A stretch of DNA of 64,000 nucleotides, taken from Daedaleopsis sinensis. Its lineage: Eukaryota > Basidiomycota > Agaricomycetes > Polyporales > Polyporaceae. Positions 42,808 through 53,603 of this stretch are shown piece by piece. Every line of letters starts with the position of its first letter. Position 1 is the first letter of the stretch. The notes below the pieces were generated by a model, which saw only the letters and a list, made by a program, of their open reading frames with translations, was not told the origin of the DNA and ran no database searches. Position numbers and translations under genes: made by a program. The stretch is taken from positions 248,001 to 312,000 of the forward strand of contig CM066311.1 in the NCBI GenBank assembly GCA_033807695.1, in the 5' to 3' direction.

Positions 42808-43462
42808 TCAGTCGCACATCAAAGGAATAGAACCGAAGACTTCATCCTCGTCTGACAGAGAGGACGGCGACCTTTCCAGCTTCTTGATGGCCGCGTGGAG
42901 GGCGGACTGCTCAATACGCACCCCGCGCAGTTCAGCGGCGACCAATTCCAGACGCGCGAGTACTTCCGAAAAATGAACGCGGTACCGGTCGTCGCGCGCC
43001 AGGTCGCGCATGACCTCCAAGAGTTGAAGTTCGTGTTGCAGAGTGGCATGCACTGAGTCCAGGAAGTGGAGGCGGTACGGCAGGCGGTGCGTCTGGACCA
43101 GGTCGACAAGGAACGCCTCAAGGCCGTTGGAGTAGAAACACTGGTCGATGGCGATGGACACGCGGGCAAGTAGGTCGGAAACGCCGACGAGAAGGCCGTC
43201 ATGAAGCATGCTCCAACCATACTGGGAAGGTGTCAATCAAGCGCGAGAAGCATCAGGCCGAGAAGCTCACCAAAAGTTGTCCTAAACGGGAAAGCGCGTG
43301 TTCATACACAACGCGGGGACAGCCGTGGTCGACGGATACCGTCTCGAAGAACTCGATTTGCTCAACAATGTGCGCACGAAGCGGGGAGAGGAGTTCAAGG
43401 GCCAACTCGCGGTGCGAGCTGACTTGGAGGGCGAGCGTACGCGGGAGGACGGTCGACGACAT
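42808..43462 (-). CDS. Antisense accessory gene 2 of Ty3 copy 2 (201 aa)
   Basis: Minus-strand exons 43462-43271 and 43221-42808, phase 0 at the junction; 201 aa, apparently identical to copy 1. Helical, Leu-rich protein with acidic tail; family unknown. It lies in the middle of the antisense trio and is transcribed in the same direction as its two neighbours. Confidence 0.62.
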
Positions 43463-43524
43463 GAAAAATGGAAGTTGATGAACTTCGAAGGCAGTTACAG
43501 CGGCTTTATACGACACGCGGCTAC

Positions 43525-44095
43525 TCAAAAGTGGATGTCCTCTCGGAGGCTGGCAAACTCCTGATCTATCTCCTCCATTTCCTTTTCGACCTTCCGGATC
43601 CGGGCATCAACCAGAATAGACTCCGTGATCAAGGATCCTCCGGCGCGATTGAGGACGCGGCGCGCGCAGAGTTGCTTCCGGAGCCGCTGCTGACAGGCAA
43701 TGCGACGAGCATCGAGGTCGGCCCGACGAGCGCACCGACGGGACCGGGCGACAAGCTCTTGGAAAAGGAAGAGCTGACGGTCAGCCAAGGCAGGCCAGCC
43801 CTCGGTGATCGTATTCTCGGTCCGTTTCACGAAGTCCGCGGCAACCTCGCCATCGTCCCCCAAGGTGATCAAAGTGTCCTGCCATGAAGACAGTCAGCCA
43901 CGAAGACGAGGGCCTACACGCGGAAGGAGGACGACGTACCACCAGTTCAGCGATATGGTCGTAAGAATCGTAGATGATTCCAACGTCCTCTTCAGTACGA
44001 GCGGCAGCAAGAGCCTCGAACTCAGAGATCGCGACTTCAAGCTGACGGACAGTCTCCGTGAGGATGGGGACGTTGAGGAAGATGAAGGCAGACAT
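43525..44095 (-). CDS. Antisense accessory gene 1 of Ty3 copy 2 (169 aa)
   Basis: Minus-strand exons 44095-43940 and 43878-43525; 169 aa with a 61-base intron, apparently identical to copy 1. It starts 85 bases from the 3' LTR, with TATATAAA 36 bases before the ATG. It is first in the antisense trio. Helical and probably coiled-coil; no family recognised. Confidence 0.65.
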
Positions 44096-44165
44096 TGCGA
44101 AGGATGAAAACCGAGGATGGAACGAGGGAGTTTATATACGCGCAAACCGAGGACGGTTCGAATGC

Positions 44166-44179
44166 AAGTGGGGGGGAGG
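44166..44179 (+). other. Polypurine tract of Ty3 copy 2
   Basis: AAGTGGGGGGGAGG immediately before the 3' LTR: plus-strand primer site for reverse transcription. Confidence 0.82.
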
Positions 44180-45086
44180 TGATGAGCCTCAGGACCAGCT
44201 AGGCCCCGGAAACACCACGCAGCCCATCACTATTCGCGCCCGTCAGTCAATTCACGCAGTATGAAGACGAGCGGCTTCACAAGGAAGGCGAGCGACTACC
44301 GAAGGAGCGAGTACGGAGACATGCCATTCCAAGGGTCGAAGGAGCCGATGCCGAGCTGCCGGCGGCTGACCGAGGTCGCCAGAGCTCTAGCCAGGACAGA
44401 GGAGGCGATCGATCGAGGGTCTGGTCTAGGCGACCGCCACGGAGTCCAGCAATTGGTACGAAGGTCGTCGGAAGAGGCCCGGAAGACAAGGGAGTGAGGG
44501 GGACGGCCTTCCGAGGCCTATGAAGACGAGCGGATGGACTTCAGACGCGATCACGTGGTGACGCGCCACAAGACTAAGCGCTCTCGTGACCGCGGATGCA
44601 AGTCGAGCGGCGACGTGATAGGCTCGGTGCAAACACCTACCTAACCACCGGAGTGCGCCGTAGGGGTTCAGGAGAGGAGGATCGCGACGTGAGCGTGGGA
44701 GGAGCAGGGTTTCCTATGATTGGACGATTGGTAGGATAGTTGTAGTTTATTTGGTGACGATTTGTACAGTATATAAGTCAGCGGGATTGCGGCCCAGCAA
44801 AGCAGCGCAGTAGCTCCAGAGATCGAGTCCGAGTCCAAGAATCATCTAGTCGACACTCAATTGAAGACCGTCCGTCTTCAAACCTCCTCTTGCAGACTAG
44901 CCTCACCCACGGAAGTTGCTTGACTTCCATCTGAAGTTGCTCAACTTCCTTGTCTATCGTCGACGGGCTACGTGAAGAAGAGCGACTACACCGGGAACCT
45001 GTCCTCCACCTCGCACCCTACTAGGTAGCTGATCTCGTGCTCGTTTGGGTGTGTGTTTCGCCCAGCGACCCAGAGTTACCCCATCA
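44180..45086 (+). repeat. 3' LTR of Ty3 copy 2
   Basis: 907 bases with T at LTR position 517 (44696), the same state as the 3' LTR of copy 1 and unlike both 5' LTRs. It is followed by ACGC (45087-45090), the second copy of the target duplication. Confidence 0.93.
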
Positions 45087-45169
45087 ACGCGTCAGACCTG
45101 GAGGGCGAGGATGATTGGGAAGAGTACGTAGATGATGTATATGCTGCGGAAGGATATGCAGAGCTATGA
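45087..45169 (+). pseudogene. Severed C-terminal codons of the Plavaka transposase
   Basis: When the retrotransposon and one ACGC are left out, the frame from 32393 continues here for about 26 acidic codons (SDLEGEDDWEEYVDD and on) to TGA at 45167-45169. This shows that the insertion is in the last part of the coding sequence and gives the original gene end. Confidence 0.8.
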
Positions 45170-46180
45170 GAAACAATTGGACCAAGATGAGATACTTGAA
45201 TGTCCGAGTAAACCCGAAGGAGCCTGCACCGTGCTAGCCCGGTGCAGGCTCATTCGGCACATGATCCAACCAGTGATAATATATATCATGGATCCGATAG
45301 TGTACGGTAGATAGTGTACATTGTATCCCCGACAATGGTCATAAGTGACAGAGAATCCTCTCCGCCGATGACTAGATACCGGATAAACCCTGACTTGACA
45401 ACATTCTATCATATACGTTCAATGAGGGCGCTGACCTACGGGCGTTTACCGTACTCTACCACGGTCAGTAGAGCGCTCTCATGCTCTACCACTTCGTGCC
45501 CGGTTTCCTGATGTGAAGGAGGGCGACACCAGTTCTGAAGTTTGTAGCATGAAGACACACATGCCGTCTGAAAGGCCATAAGGGTAGAATTGTCGCAGAT
45601 TATAGCGTCATACGCACAACATTAGCAGTCTCTGGAAGTCTCTGGACTGGCAGTGGAATATATATGGCAGCAAGAGGACGATGCTGGGAGGACGAAAAGT
45701 GGAAGAGTCCCGAGTCTTAGCGCGCGCCAATCGGTGCTTGGAGATATTTGCGCATGTTAGGATCCAAAGCTCTTGCCAAACAACCCCCCTTCTAAACTTC
45801 TTGTCCGAATACGAACTCCTCAAGTCTCTCTCTTACACGATCCTGGCTTCCCCTTTATCAGTTCTGATCGTATGAGCGCACGCAGCTGATAGCGGGGCTA
45901 TGTCTGGTCTATTCTTAAGTAGTTTTCACAGAATGCAACGTCAAATAGGCGTTGAACTAGTACGTGTCCATTCCGATCCTCCAGTGCCACGTACACGAAG
46001 CGATCTCTGATCAGGAAGGCGTACAGGGGTGACATTCCGGTGAGTGCTCGTATCAGACAAAGAGTTCATATTACAAATGAGCTACATCTTGTGCGGGTAT
46101 CGTAAGCAGACAGGTATTGGTATCATCATCACAACAAACCAAGAAAGCAAGGAACCCAGGAAAGGAAAGCGGCAAGCATC
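45170..46180. other. Right flank of the Plavaka element, no gene seen
   Basis: About 1 kb. It should contain the right terminal repeat of the Plavaka transposon, but the left end is outside the window so the boundary cannot be fixed. A perfect 12-base-pair hairpin is present (45220-45251), and GCTCTACCAC-type repeats occur around 45453-45491. No coding frame of convincing character. Confidence 0.45.
45220..45251. repeat. Perfect hairpin, 12-bp stem
   Basis: GAGCCTGCACCG and CGGTGCAGGCTC separated by 8 bases, about 50 bases after the Plavaka stop codon. It may be an RNA structure in the 3' untranslated region or a subterminal palindrome of the transposon. Confidence 0.6.
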
Positions 46181-47056
46181 CTACTGCGCCGGTGCAAGTT
46201 TCACGACAAACACTTCCTCCCTCCGCTTCCCAGGGGGCACCTCAGCGCCGACCGCAGGCCTCAGACCGACGAGCTGTCGCCTCTCCCCCAAGTAGTCAAT
46301 GCGACGGATTCCGTGGTGGAGATTCCGGTCCACGCTATCCCTCCTCGTCGCCCGGTCCCGCATAAGCCGCCTATCAAACGCTCGCCTCATCGACTCGCGC
46401 AGCTCCCTGCTGAGCTTATCGAGCTCCCGCGACTCGACCGACAGCCGGAGGGACCTGTACAGCCCGTACAGGACGTCCCCCACCGTCAGGTACGGCAGCG
46501 GCCGCGCCGTCCACACCGGCCGCTCGTCCGGCTCGATATCGACGGTGAGCGGTAGCCCGGGGAAGACGAGCGTCATGTGCCGCAGGCGTAGTGGGCTGCC
46601 CTTTGCGCACACGGCGCAGCTCGCGAGGTCGTTGTGCGTGAGCTCTCGCGCACCCGGAGCGCTGATGCTGCCCAGCTTGATCGCGTCCGGGTGCTCGGCG
46701 ACATCCCAATGCAAGGGCGGGGGGTTCGACGGGTGCAGTGGCGCTGCGAGCAGAGGGTCGATCGCGGCCTCCGGCTCCGACTCCAGGACGAACCGTGTCG
46801 CATGGTGTGGTGGGGAGGGCACCACCGGCATAACCGTTGGGTATGCCATCTGTAATGGTATCGGCATTGGCATCGGCTGGTGCCATGGCTGGTACTGCAG
46901 CTCAGCTGGCCGAACGATCGTCGGCGACACACGGGGGTTCGGTAGCTGGGGGGGTGTAGACGGCCCAGGCGACGAGCCAAGCGATGTGCTCGACGTCGAG
47001 GGGGATGGTGTTTGCGGCGGGACGTTCGCGAAGCGGACCTTCTTCTTCGACTCCAT
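46181..47056 (-). CDS. DUF6699 domain protein (291 aa)
   Basis: Single-exon frame starting at ATG 47056. The first 110 residues are Pro/Ser-rich and disordered. The C-terminal half (about 120-290) shows the pattern of the basidiomycete DUF6699 domain: LHWDV, LTVDIEPDERPVWTARPLPYL, VGDVLYGLYRSLRLSVES, a helical Arg-rich stretch, then GIRRIDYLGERRQLVGLRP. The function of this family is not known; it is expanded in Agaricomycetes. The frame is unbroken, though the residues after LVGLRP look less conserved. Confidence 0.75.
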   Translation of the reverse strand: MESKKKVRFANVPPQTPSPSTSSTSLGSSPGPSTPPQLPNPRVSPTIVRPAELQYQPWHQPMPMPIPLQMAYPTVMPVVPSPPHHATRFVLESEPEAAIDPLLAAPLHPSNPPPLHWDVAEHPDAIKLGSISAPGARELTHNDLASCAVCAKGSPLRLRHMTLVFPGLPLTVDIEPDERPVWTARPLPYLTVGDVLYGLYRSLRLSVESRELDKLSRELRESMRRAFDRRLMRDRATRRDSVDRNLHHGIRRIDYLGERRQLVGLRPAVGAEVPPGKRREEVFVVKLAPAQ

Positions 47057-48976
47057 CGCGTATCGTCACGGTGGTGAATCCACTTGTGGTGGTTTAAACG
47101 GTCTATGACTGGTTCACACTCGAAGGCAGAAGGCAGCGAGTGAGGATGGTAGTGGTGGTTGGGGTGAGAGTAGTTGTGCACACTCACCTGCCAAACTCAG
47201 GCTTATATACCACGGTTCCCCTCAGAATTCTACCGGGGCTGCGCGCTGACACAAAGGAACGCGCAGGGGCGGGTGGCGGAAGAACTGCTAGCACATGGCC
47301 AATTGCCCGCCCTATATGGCTACTCGTCACCACGTACGCCCGACCACTTCCGCGCCTCTGTCGAGTCTCCAGAAACAGCACCGCCGCGAGACGGAGCGGG
47401 AATTGGAGCGAGCCTTCAACATACGTACGAAGGCGCGGCCCACATCCACGTTTCATAGCGACCAGCGACCTATTACACCAAATCCGGTAAGGCGGGTCAT
47501 CGCATGCGGGGGGCGGTGCGCCTATGCGCCGTGTTGGATGGCGGGCAATGCGTTGAACCAGTCCTGGGCCACGTCCAGCACGACGGGCGCTGGGGGCGCT
47601 CTCGAGCGCACGTCGGAACACGAGGTCCGCCGACGTGGGATGATGGCATTCGCCCTTAGCGCTTCCGTTTCTGCGACATTGGCTTGTAGGCTGAGCACCG
47701 CCCTCCAACCACATGCGATGACGCCTGTCCTGTGCTCTGGTGAGCTCCCTGGCCCCTAGCTCCAGAGTATCTCCAGCAGACTGTCTCTGTACGCGCAGCG
47801 GTAAGTGGGAGACTGCTCTGGCGGTGCGTATGACGGGTGCGCTGACACTACCAGCTGAGCGTACCTTCCTTTTCAGTTCGAAACTGACTGCTCCGGGGGT
47901 GGCGGGACTGCACGATGCTAGAATCTCCCAGGACGGCACCTTGCATACAAACATAAGGAACTACGCACGTTTAGTAAGCACTAAGGATTGCAACTCACCG
48001 GAGCATAGAACCACAATGCGCAGAGCCATGACGGGGAGTGGCGGCGGCACCCGGTTCTCGCCTTCCATTGTGGTTGCTGCCGCTGAGCCCTGGTCGGCGA
48101 ACACGAATGCAAGTCTGAGAAAGGCAGCTTCTGTATGTGGGCCTCTTGGACGATGTGCGATACCAATTTTTTCCATGGGAAACGGCGAAACAGGGCCCAG
48201 TCCCTGCACGGTACATCAGTCCGGCATGAGCCGTGTTGACGTCGGTCTTGGACGGCCGCAGCGGAGGTGAGACATTCGAAGCCGGACCAAGCTTGGAACC
48301 TCGGGCTGCGAGGTCATGGTCGGAGGAGTCAATACGGCTTCCGGGCTTCGCCGTAGTATAGGGACCATGAGCACAAAGGATGAGTCGCTACTGGTAGGGC
48401 GGACTCGGATAATGGGACGGCGCAAACGTGCCATACATCACCACTATCACACTCCCAGCAACGGAGGACAAGTCGAGGAAAGTTGCAGGAGGAGGAAACG
48501 ACGGCAGGATTGTCGCGACGGGCCCGCCATACAGTGTAGTACATCGTGCGGAGACGGATGGAGATAAGTAAGTAGCTGCGCCAGATTACCGAGAACGGAA
48601 GGTAAGAACATCGATCCTAAGGCAGCAGACAATCTGTAGACTCGGATACATGCATTTATGCCAGATTAATAGGGGGCTAAGTGGTTCGCAAAGTACAGAG
48701 CGCAGCAGGCAAGCAAGTAGTCCATAGCAAGCAAGAAGACTGAAGATAGCTAGATAGAGAGCATCTGTCACGGTTCCGCGAGAGCAAAGTGTGTGGCATA
48801 GGAGTGCCTAAGAGCTAAAGTCTGGTCTTGTCCATGGGTTTTGGGAGGGTATCTTTGTGTGTGGGTATCGTTATTGCATGAAGCGGTCTTGGGAGGTCTG
48901 AGGAATGTCCGTCAAATGAAAAGATAACACTGCAGGAAGGTCGCCCAAGACTCACAAGGCGTGCAAGACTTCCGAG
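47057..48976. other. 1.9 kb without a gene I can support
   Basis: A minus-strand frame of 256 codons (47954-47184) exists, but its product is a low-information Arg/Ala/Ser mixture with no recognisable motif. Other frames overlap it on both strands. I see no repeats or RNA genes. The promoter of the DUF6699 gene and the 3' end of the caspase gene should be here. Confidence 0.4.
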
Positions 48977-51173
48977 CTACGTGTGATCGTCCTCGATTGA
49001 GCAGGGTTGCACACGCGTGCAGCGTAGCAAACGGCTACTCACCTGAGGCACGAAGTAGTCGACATCGTAAACACGCGACTCCTCACCATTCTTCCTCTTC
49101 ATCATATTCGCCACGTTCCACGCCTGCGCGCGATGCGTGATGTTATATAGTTTATGCCTGCATATTATGTCAATCTCAATAATGATGTCGAGCAGGTATA
49201 GCGGAAGTCGCACCCCAGTTCTTGCACAAGGCTGAGACAAGGCGGATGAGGGTCCCGCTCTGGATTACGAAAACTTCCTTGTCAATATCCAATATATTAC
49301 GGTAAATTCTTGTACTTGCCGAGTATTTCTATGAGAGTCTAAGCATTGAGGTACAGATACTAATCAGTACGTGACAACGGCAGTCGTACTACGAGAGAGC
49401 TTACCCTAGTCATCGTACACCCCTTGGATCCCTCCCAAGTCTGTTCCGGATCACGACAAGCTGAAAGAGAGATCTAGAACAGTCCACAGGTCAGCATCAT
49501 GGAAGGCGATGCGGTCAATTTAGAACAAACCACACGGGGTCCAGGCTCGTCGGTCTTCTCACACTGGCCGGTGCACTTCCGCGCAGGTAGTTCCTCCGGA
49601 GAACTGCAACGTGTCAGAGGGTCGAGAACGAAGTGCTTGAACCGGGTGGCAATCGATTGGGAGCTTGAGGATGAGTTCGTGCGCCTGGGTCCCTCTTGAC
49701 CCGGCAGGGGCATCGTAGGGCAATGCGAAGATGCTTGGGTTGTAGCTAGTAGTGTAGACTTGAGCGACCGTCGACTGAGCAGCTCGAATCGGGTACGGCC
49801 GTTCTTCCCACATGGCTGGGACTCGAGGGCGGTTCTGATGTTTTCGAGCATCTCTGGCGCAATTCGCTTCCAGTATTGAACCTCGAAGTCGACGCGGCGC
49901 GTTTCGCGCAGACGTGCTGGAGCCAGGTAAGTGCTTGGCATGCTCGTCAGATATTAGATGGACTTACCGATATCTCCGTCAGTGGCCCTTCTTCGTTCGA
50001 GTACTTTCACTCCATAATCACGCATATCTGTGTGCGAGGTCGGTGATCAAATTCTTAACACGAAAACGGGGGCTACCATACCATGTCCATTCTTCCGCTC
50101 TGCAACCCCAAGCGAATTGTACATCAGGCGACGCAAGCGAGGGCTCGATGACTTACTATTCTCGAGCCAGAGGGACCGATTTGGATTCCTACGACCGCGA
50201 CTGAGTATTGGCAGCCACACGTTGTTGCATTCATAGTGGTCCAAGTCGAGTAAGGTCCCAGAGTGACAGGAGTCGAAGACGGTCGTGAGACTACAACGGA
50301 CGGGAAGATCGTCGACTAGCCATTTTCGCAAGTCCTGTGAGAGGAATTGAGTTGACAATATATTCCAGAGATATGCTGAGTACGAACGTTGTCTAGGATA
50401 ATTTTGGGCTTGCTCTCAATGATCTGTCCCTTTTCATCGACTAAGCACTCGTCGTCCGCAGCTATTATGTCTATTGCCTCTTGAGTGCCAATTGAAACAG
50501 AGTATGCAGGAATGACTCACATTCGTCCTTTCCGTCGTCCTCGTTGGTGTCGATGCTGTCCATCTGGCCGGAATGGCCAGCATCTGATACAAAGCGAACG
50601 TTTAGAAGAGTCGAGAGGTCTGACAGGTTTAACTGACTTACAGAAGAACATGAGTACATCCTTCGGTTGTACTCCCTTCACGAGCTCCTTCATCTGCGTC
50701 TCCTATCGACTCCAGTGTGAGTCCGACATCAATAGCAATTCGTGACAATGACTTGCCATATTGTCCCTTGTCGGTTGCAAACGGGCCGGGATGGCTGTAT
50801 GGTCCAGCATCAACGTGATATCTGAGTCCTGGAATCCATATTTGTCTTTATAGTATCGCATGAGCACGACAGTAGCCGTAAGAGCTCCATGAACGACAGA
50901 TCACTTACCCTTGCATAGTTTCACCCAGCGCAGCGCGTCTCCGTGCGCGAGTTTTAGTTCATGCGCCTTCCCCTTGTAGTTGATACCGATGATCAGCGCC
51001 CGCTTGATTGGCTTCCGACCCGGGGATGCTGACTGCTCCTTCTGCGACGAGGAAGATAGCTGTGAAAATGTGCGGACAGAGATTGTCATAGACGCTTGAG
51101 AGCTCGTTGTGGGGGAAGTGAAGGAAGAGGGGAGGGCAGAGCGAGATCGCTTTTTGACTATGACTTGAAACAT
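48977..51173 (-). CDS. Caspase-domain (metacaspase-like, peptidase C14) protein
   Basis: Multi-exon gene read on the minus strand from ATG 51173. Resolved exons: 51173-50909, 50845-50757, 50702-50642, 50583-50521, 50470-50388, 50334-50082 and 50027-49968. More exons follow to a stop at 48977, including the segment ending near 49490 and ISLSACRDPEQTWEG from about 49476. Hallmarks: KRALIIGINYKG (first strand), DSDITLMLD, LQPTRDN, FFYAGHSGQ with the catalytic His, IILDN, and TTVFDSCHSGTLLDLDHY with the catalytic Cys. The fold cleaves after Arg/Lys in fungal type I metacaspases. The intron after LQPTRDNM uses a GC donor (GCAAGT, 50756-50751). An N-terminal Ser-rich region of about 50 residues precedes the domain. 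The 3' exon borders are less certain. Confidence 0.82.
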
Positions 51174-51707
51174 CGCCCTTGTGCGGTGCACTAGGACAGA
51201 AGTTCGACAGCCCAGCTCGCACGCGGAACCAGCGCTGGAGGATCCACGAGCCAGACGTGCCGTGACGTAAGGGCATGTCGGACAAGCCTGGCGTTCGACG
51301 GTAACTTGTAGCGTGGCCAACACATGTGAGTATACTGACCGACTTCACTCCCAGGTGTAACCTTGTCAATGAGCAACGAACAAATCGCGAGTCAAGACAT
51401 TCCACGAAGAGGGACATTGGGCGGAGATTGAAGTGGTTGGTGCGCAGCGAGGCGATATATGGAGCGATGCTTAGGCATATACGCCCACGCACAGTGTGGC
51501 CGAGTCGACGTTCGAGACATACATTGGAAGAGTGTTTGGCGGTGCTTATCCTGTACGGAGTGTCATTATCATCAATCCTAACGGTCTAAGCTTTGAAACA
51601 CGCTCGTCAACACTCCCGGTAGTGCCTCGAAGCACAGACCGGCAGCAGCCTTTGCAGACCGTCGAGCACGTCTGACAACGCGAGATTTGTTATGGACGGC
51701 AATAGTG
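51174..51707. other. Intergenic region between GH5 and caspase genes
   Basis: 534 bases on the upstream side of the caspase start, also holding the 3' end of the GH5 gene. No gene is seen; open frames here lack ATG starts and protein-like composition. Confidence 0.4.
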
Positions 51708-53603
51708 TCATTGGGCTAGATAATCACGGGCATCTTTACGTCCCTGAAGGAAACCATGCTCTACCGTTCAAACCACTGTCAGTTTTCGAAGCGTTCGAGT
51801 GAGGGGCAACATCCACTCACCGAATTCCCATACATGCTTCCAGCTAGGATCTCCCCCTGCCTGGTGGACATGCTCTTGGGCGCGTCGCTTCATCCACGGC
51901 CCCGTGAACCCAAGCTCTTCAAGCCAAGGACCTGTCGCTGCAGACCGCCAAGAAGCGAAGGAGATCGCATCGTTCCATCCTGTAGTGAAGCCATCGTAGA
52001 AGCGCTGATGCTCATAATCACCGGGATACTGATCCCAGTACGCCTTGTGTTGCTCTGCATATCAGTACCACATGGTTAGAATCTCTACTGAAACCGCCTT
52101 GACTCGATCACGACGCACCTAGTGCATCGTCCCTTGACCGCTCTCTGACTGGGCCCATGTCGTCTTCGCTGAATGCGCGTCGGGGTAGTCGTGCAAATCC
52201 AACGGGAAGAACTCCCATCTCGACCGCATCTCGGAACGACCACCCTGTATCGCTACCGTGCTCCTTCTTGTACGTCCAAAAGAACCATCCCGCGCAGTGC
52301 TGTTCGTATAGCTGCAACTGAGCCTGCACATACGCACCCTTCTCCGCGTTCTTGTCACTTGCTCCGTGAAGCGAGCCTGGGTTCAGCGCAGCAGACCACT
52401 CGCCGACGACGAGCGCTCCACCGCAGCCTTCGAGATCCTTCGCAATGCGGGAGAACAGTGCCGGGGTCGCTTCCTGAGGCTCTCGAAGACGACGCGCGTG
52501 CTCAGACGCAGGAGTGGATATGTCGCCAGATGTGAAGCATCGATAGAGGTGGTGATCCAAGACGATGGACGATGTTTCGGAGGCCTTGATGAACGCTGCG
52601 TACTCATCGGGATTCCATGAATCCCCGATGTAGATGGGTAAATTGGGGTCGATGGCACGAACGGCACGGAACGCGTCCCTGTACCAATCCTTGAGTGCGT
52701 GGGAGTGGGAGCCCGGTGCAGGTTCGTTGAGGAGCTCTACACCGACAAGATTGGGTAAGGGAGGATTGTGCGAGCGGGCGAAGGTCATAATATGGGTGAC
52801 GAAAGTAGCAAGAATATTAAGCGTGTGCTGCATATTCCTTGAATCCTCGAAGAAGGTTGGTTTTGAAGACGTCCCAGAGTGAGAGTCTGCGTTCTGCTTC
52901 CCAGGTGCAGCATGAAGGTCTAGATTGCGTAGAGTCATGAGTCGAGTATGACGAAATGACAGAGTAAGAGTTACCGAAGAGCACTCCGATGCCGTATCGA
53001 TGAGCAGATGCGAGCGCGTTGGTGATTCTCTTCCAAGCACCTTCGTAAACCCCTCCGAGCTCGGAGAACTCGGTCCCGCGAAGGACACTCGAGTCTGCTC
53101 CACAGATGTGATAGAAACCAATCTTCAAAAACAGTGAAGTGAGCGTTGAGAAGTAGTCCTCTAGCAAGTCAACGTACCGGTATACGAACAGTGTTCACAC
53201 CCTTTTCGGCCAGCCACGCCCAGTCCTGCTCGACGACCCATGTGTCCCAGTGCTGTTCTAGAATGCTTCTTGCGTCCCTCCCCATGGCGATGTCCCGGTC
53301 ACTCTGTGCAGGAGCTTGCGCATAACGAAAAGGAGAGTCCGTAATCCATCGTTCGAGCACAAACCAGGCGCCTGATGATTGTGATACCGAGGTGAAAAGT
53401 CAGTGTCAATCGACAAGGGAAATTAGACGGTGCTCACCGAGATTCACACCCCTCATCTTCCGAAATCTGTACATTTCAGACTCATCGGTGAGCCGATCAG
53501 ATAGTACACTTGTTTGATTGACCATCGGAGACGAGTCTGGACGCGTAGCGGACCCAATCGCCTCGTCCATTTGCGTTTTGAGCTTGTTCATCATTTTGCG
53601 CAT
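51708..53603 (-). CDS. GH5 (subfamily 9-like) exo-1,3-beta-glucanase, 531 aa
   Basis: Minus-strand exons 53603-53438, 53371-53178, 53122-52975, 52919-52119, 52054-51821 and 51760-51708; all phases agree (1596 bases with stop). Signature motifs: RGVNLGAWFVLERWITDSPF, AQSDRDIA, TVRIPIGFYHICG, DLHAAPGKQNADSHSG, VGVELLNEPAPGSH with the acid/base Glu, VLDHHLYRCF, ALVVGEWSAALNPGS with the nucleophile Glu, GWFFWTYKKE, and the C-terminal EHGFLQGRKDARDYL. It removes glucose from 1,3-beta-glucan ends, in cell-wall remodelling. No signal peptide is evident (the N-terminus MRKMMNKLKTQMDE is charged), so it may be intracellular or secreted by another route. Complete and apparently intact; ordinary host gene. 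Confidence 0.92.

Larger units (their letters stand above)
32394..45086 (+). mobile_element. Ty3/gypsy LTR retrotransposon, copy 2 (12,693 bases, complete)
   Basis: LTRs 32394-33300 and 44180-45086; target duplication ACGC at 32390-32393 and 45087-45090. All parts are present: primer binding site, gag-protease, pol, polypurine tract. Three antisense genes lie between pol and the 3' LTR. The domain order PR (in Gag)-RT-RNase H-IN is that of Metaviridae (Ty3/gypsy). It shares over 99.9 percent identity with copy 1 by eye. With gag and pol both open it is the likely active partner. Confidence 0.95.

Noticed and set aside
307..45086. Copy 2 as a segmental (inverted) duplication of copy 1
   Set aside because: Each copy has its own 4-base target duplication (CCGG and ACGC) inside different genes, which shows independent insertion.
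307..45086. RIP-type mutation of the retrotransposons
   Set aside because: Changes are few and sit at CpG, not CpA, and the coding frames are mostly intact; this does not look like repeat-induced point mutation as in ascomycetes.
47184..47954. 256-codon open frame on the minus strand
   Set aside because: Arg/Ala/Ser-rich product without motifs in a GC-rich stretch, overlapped by open frames on the other strand; no splice or family support.
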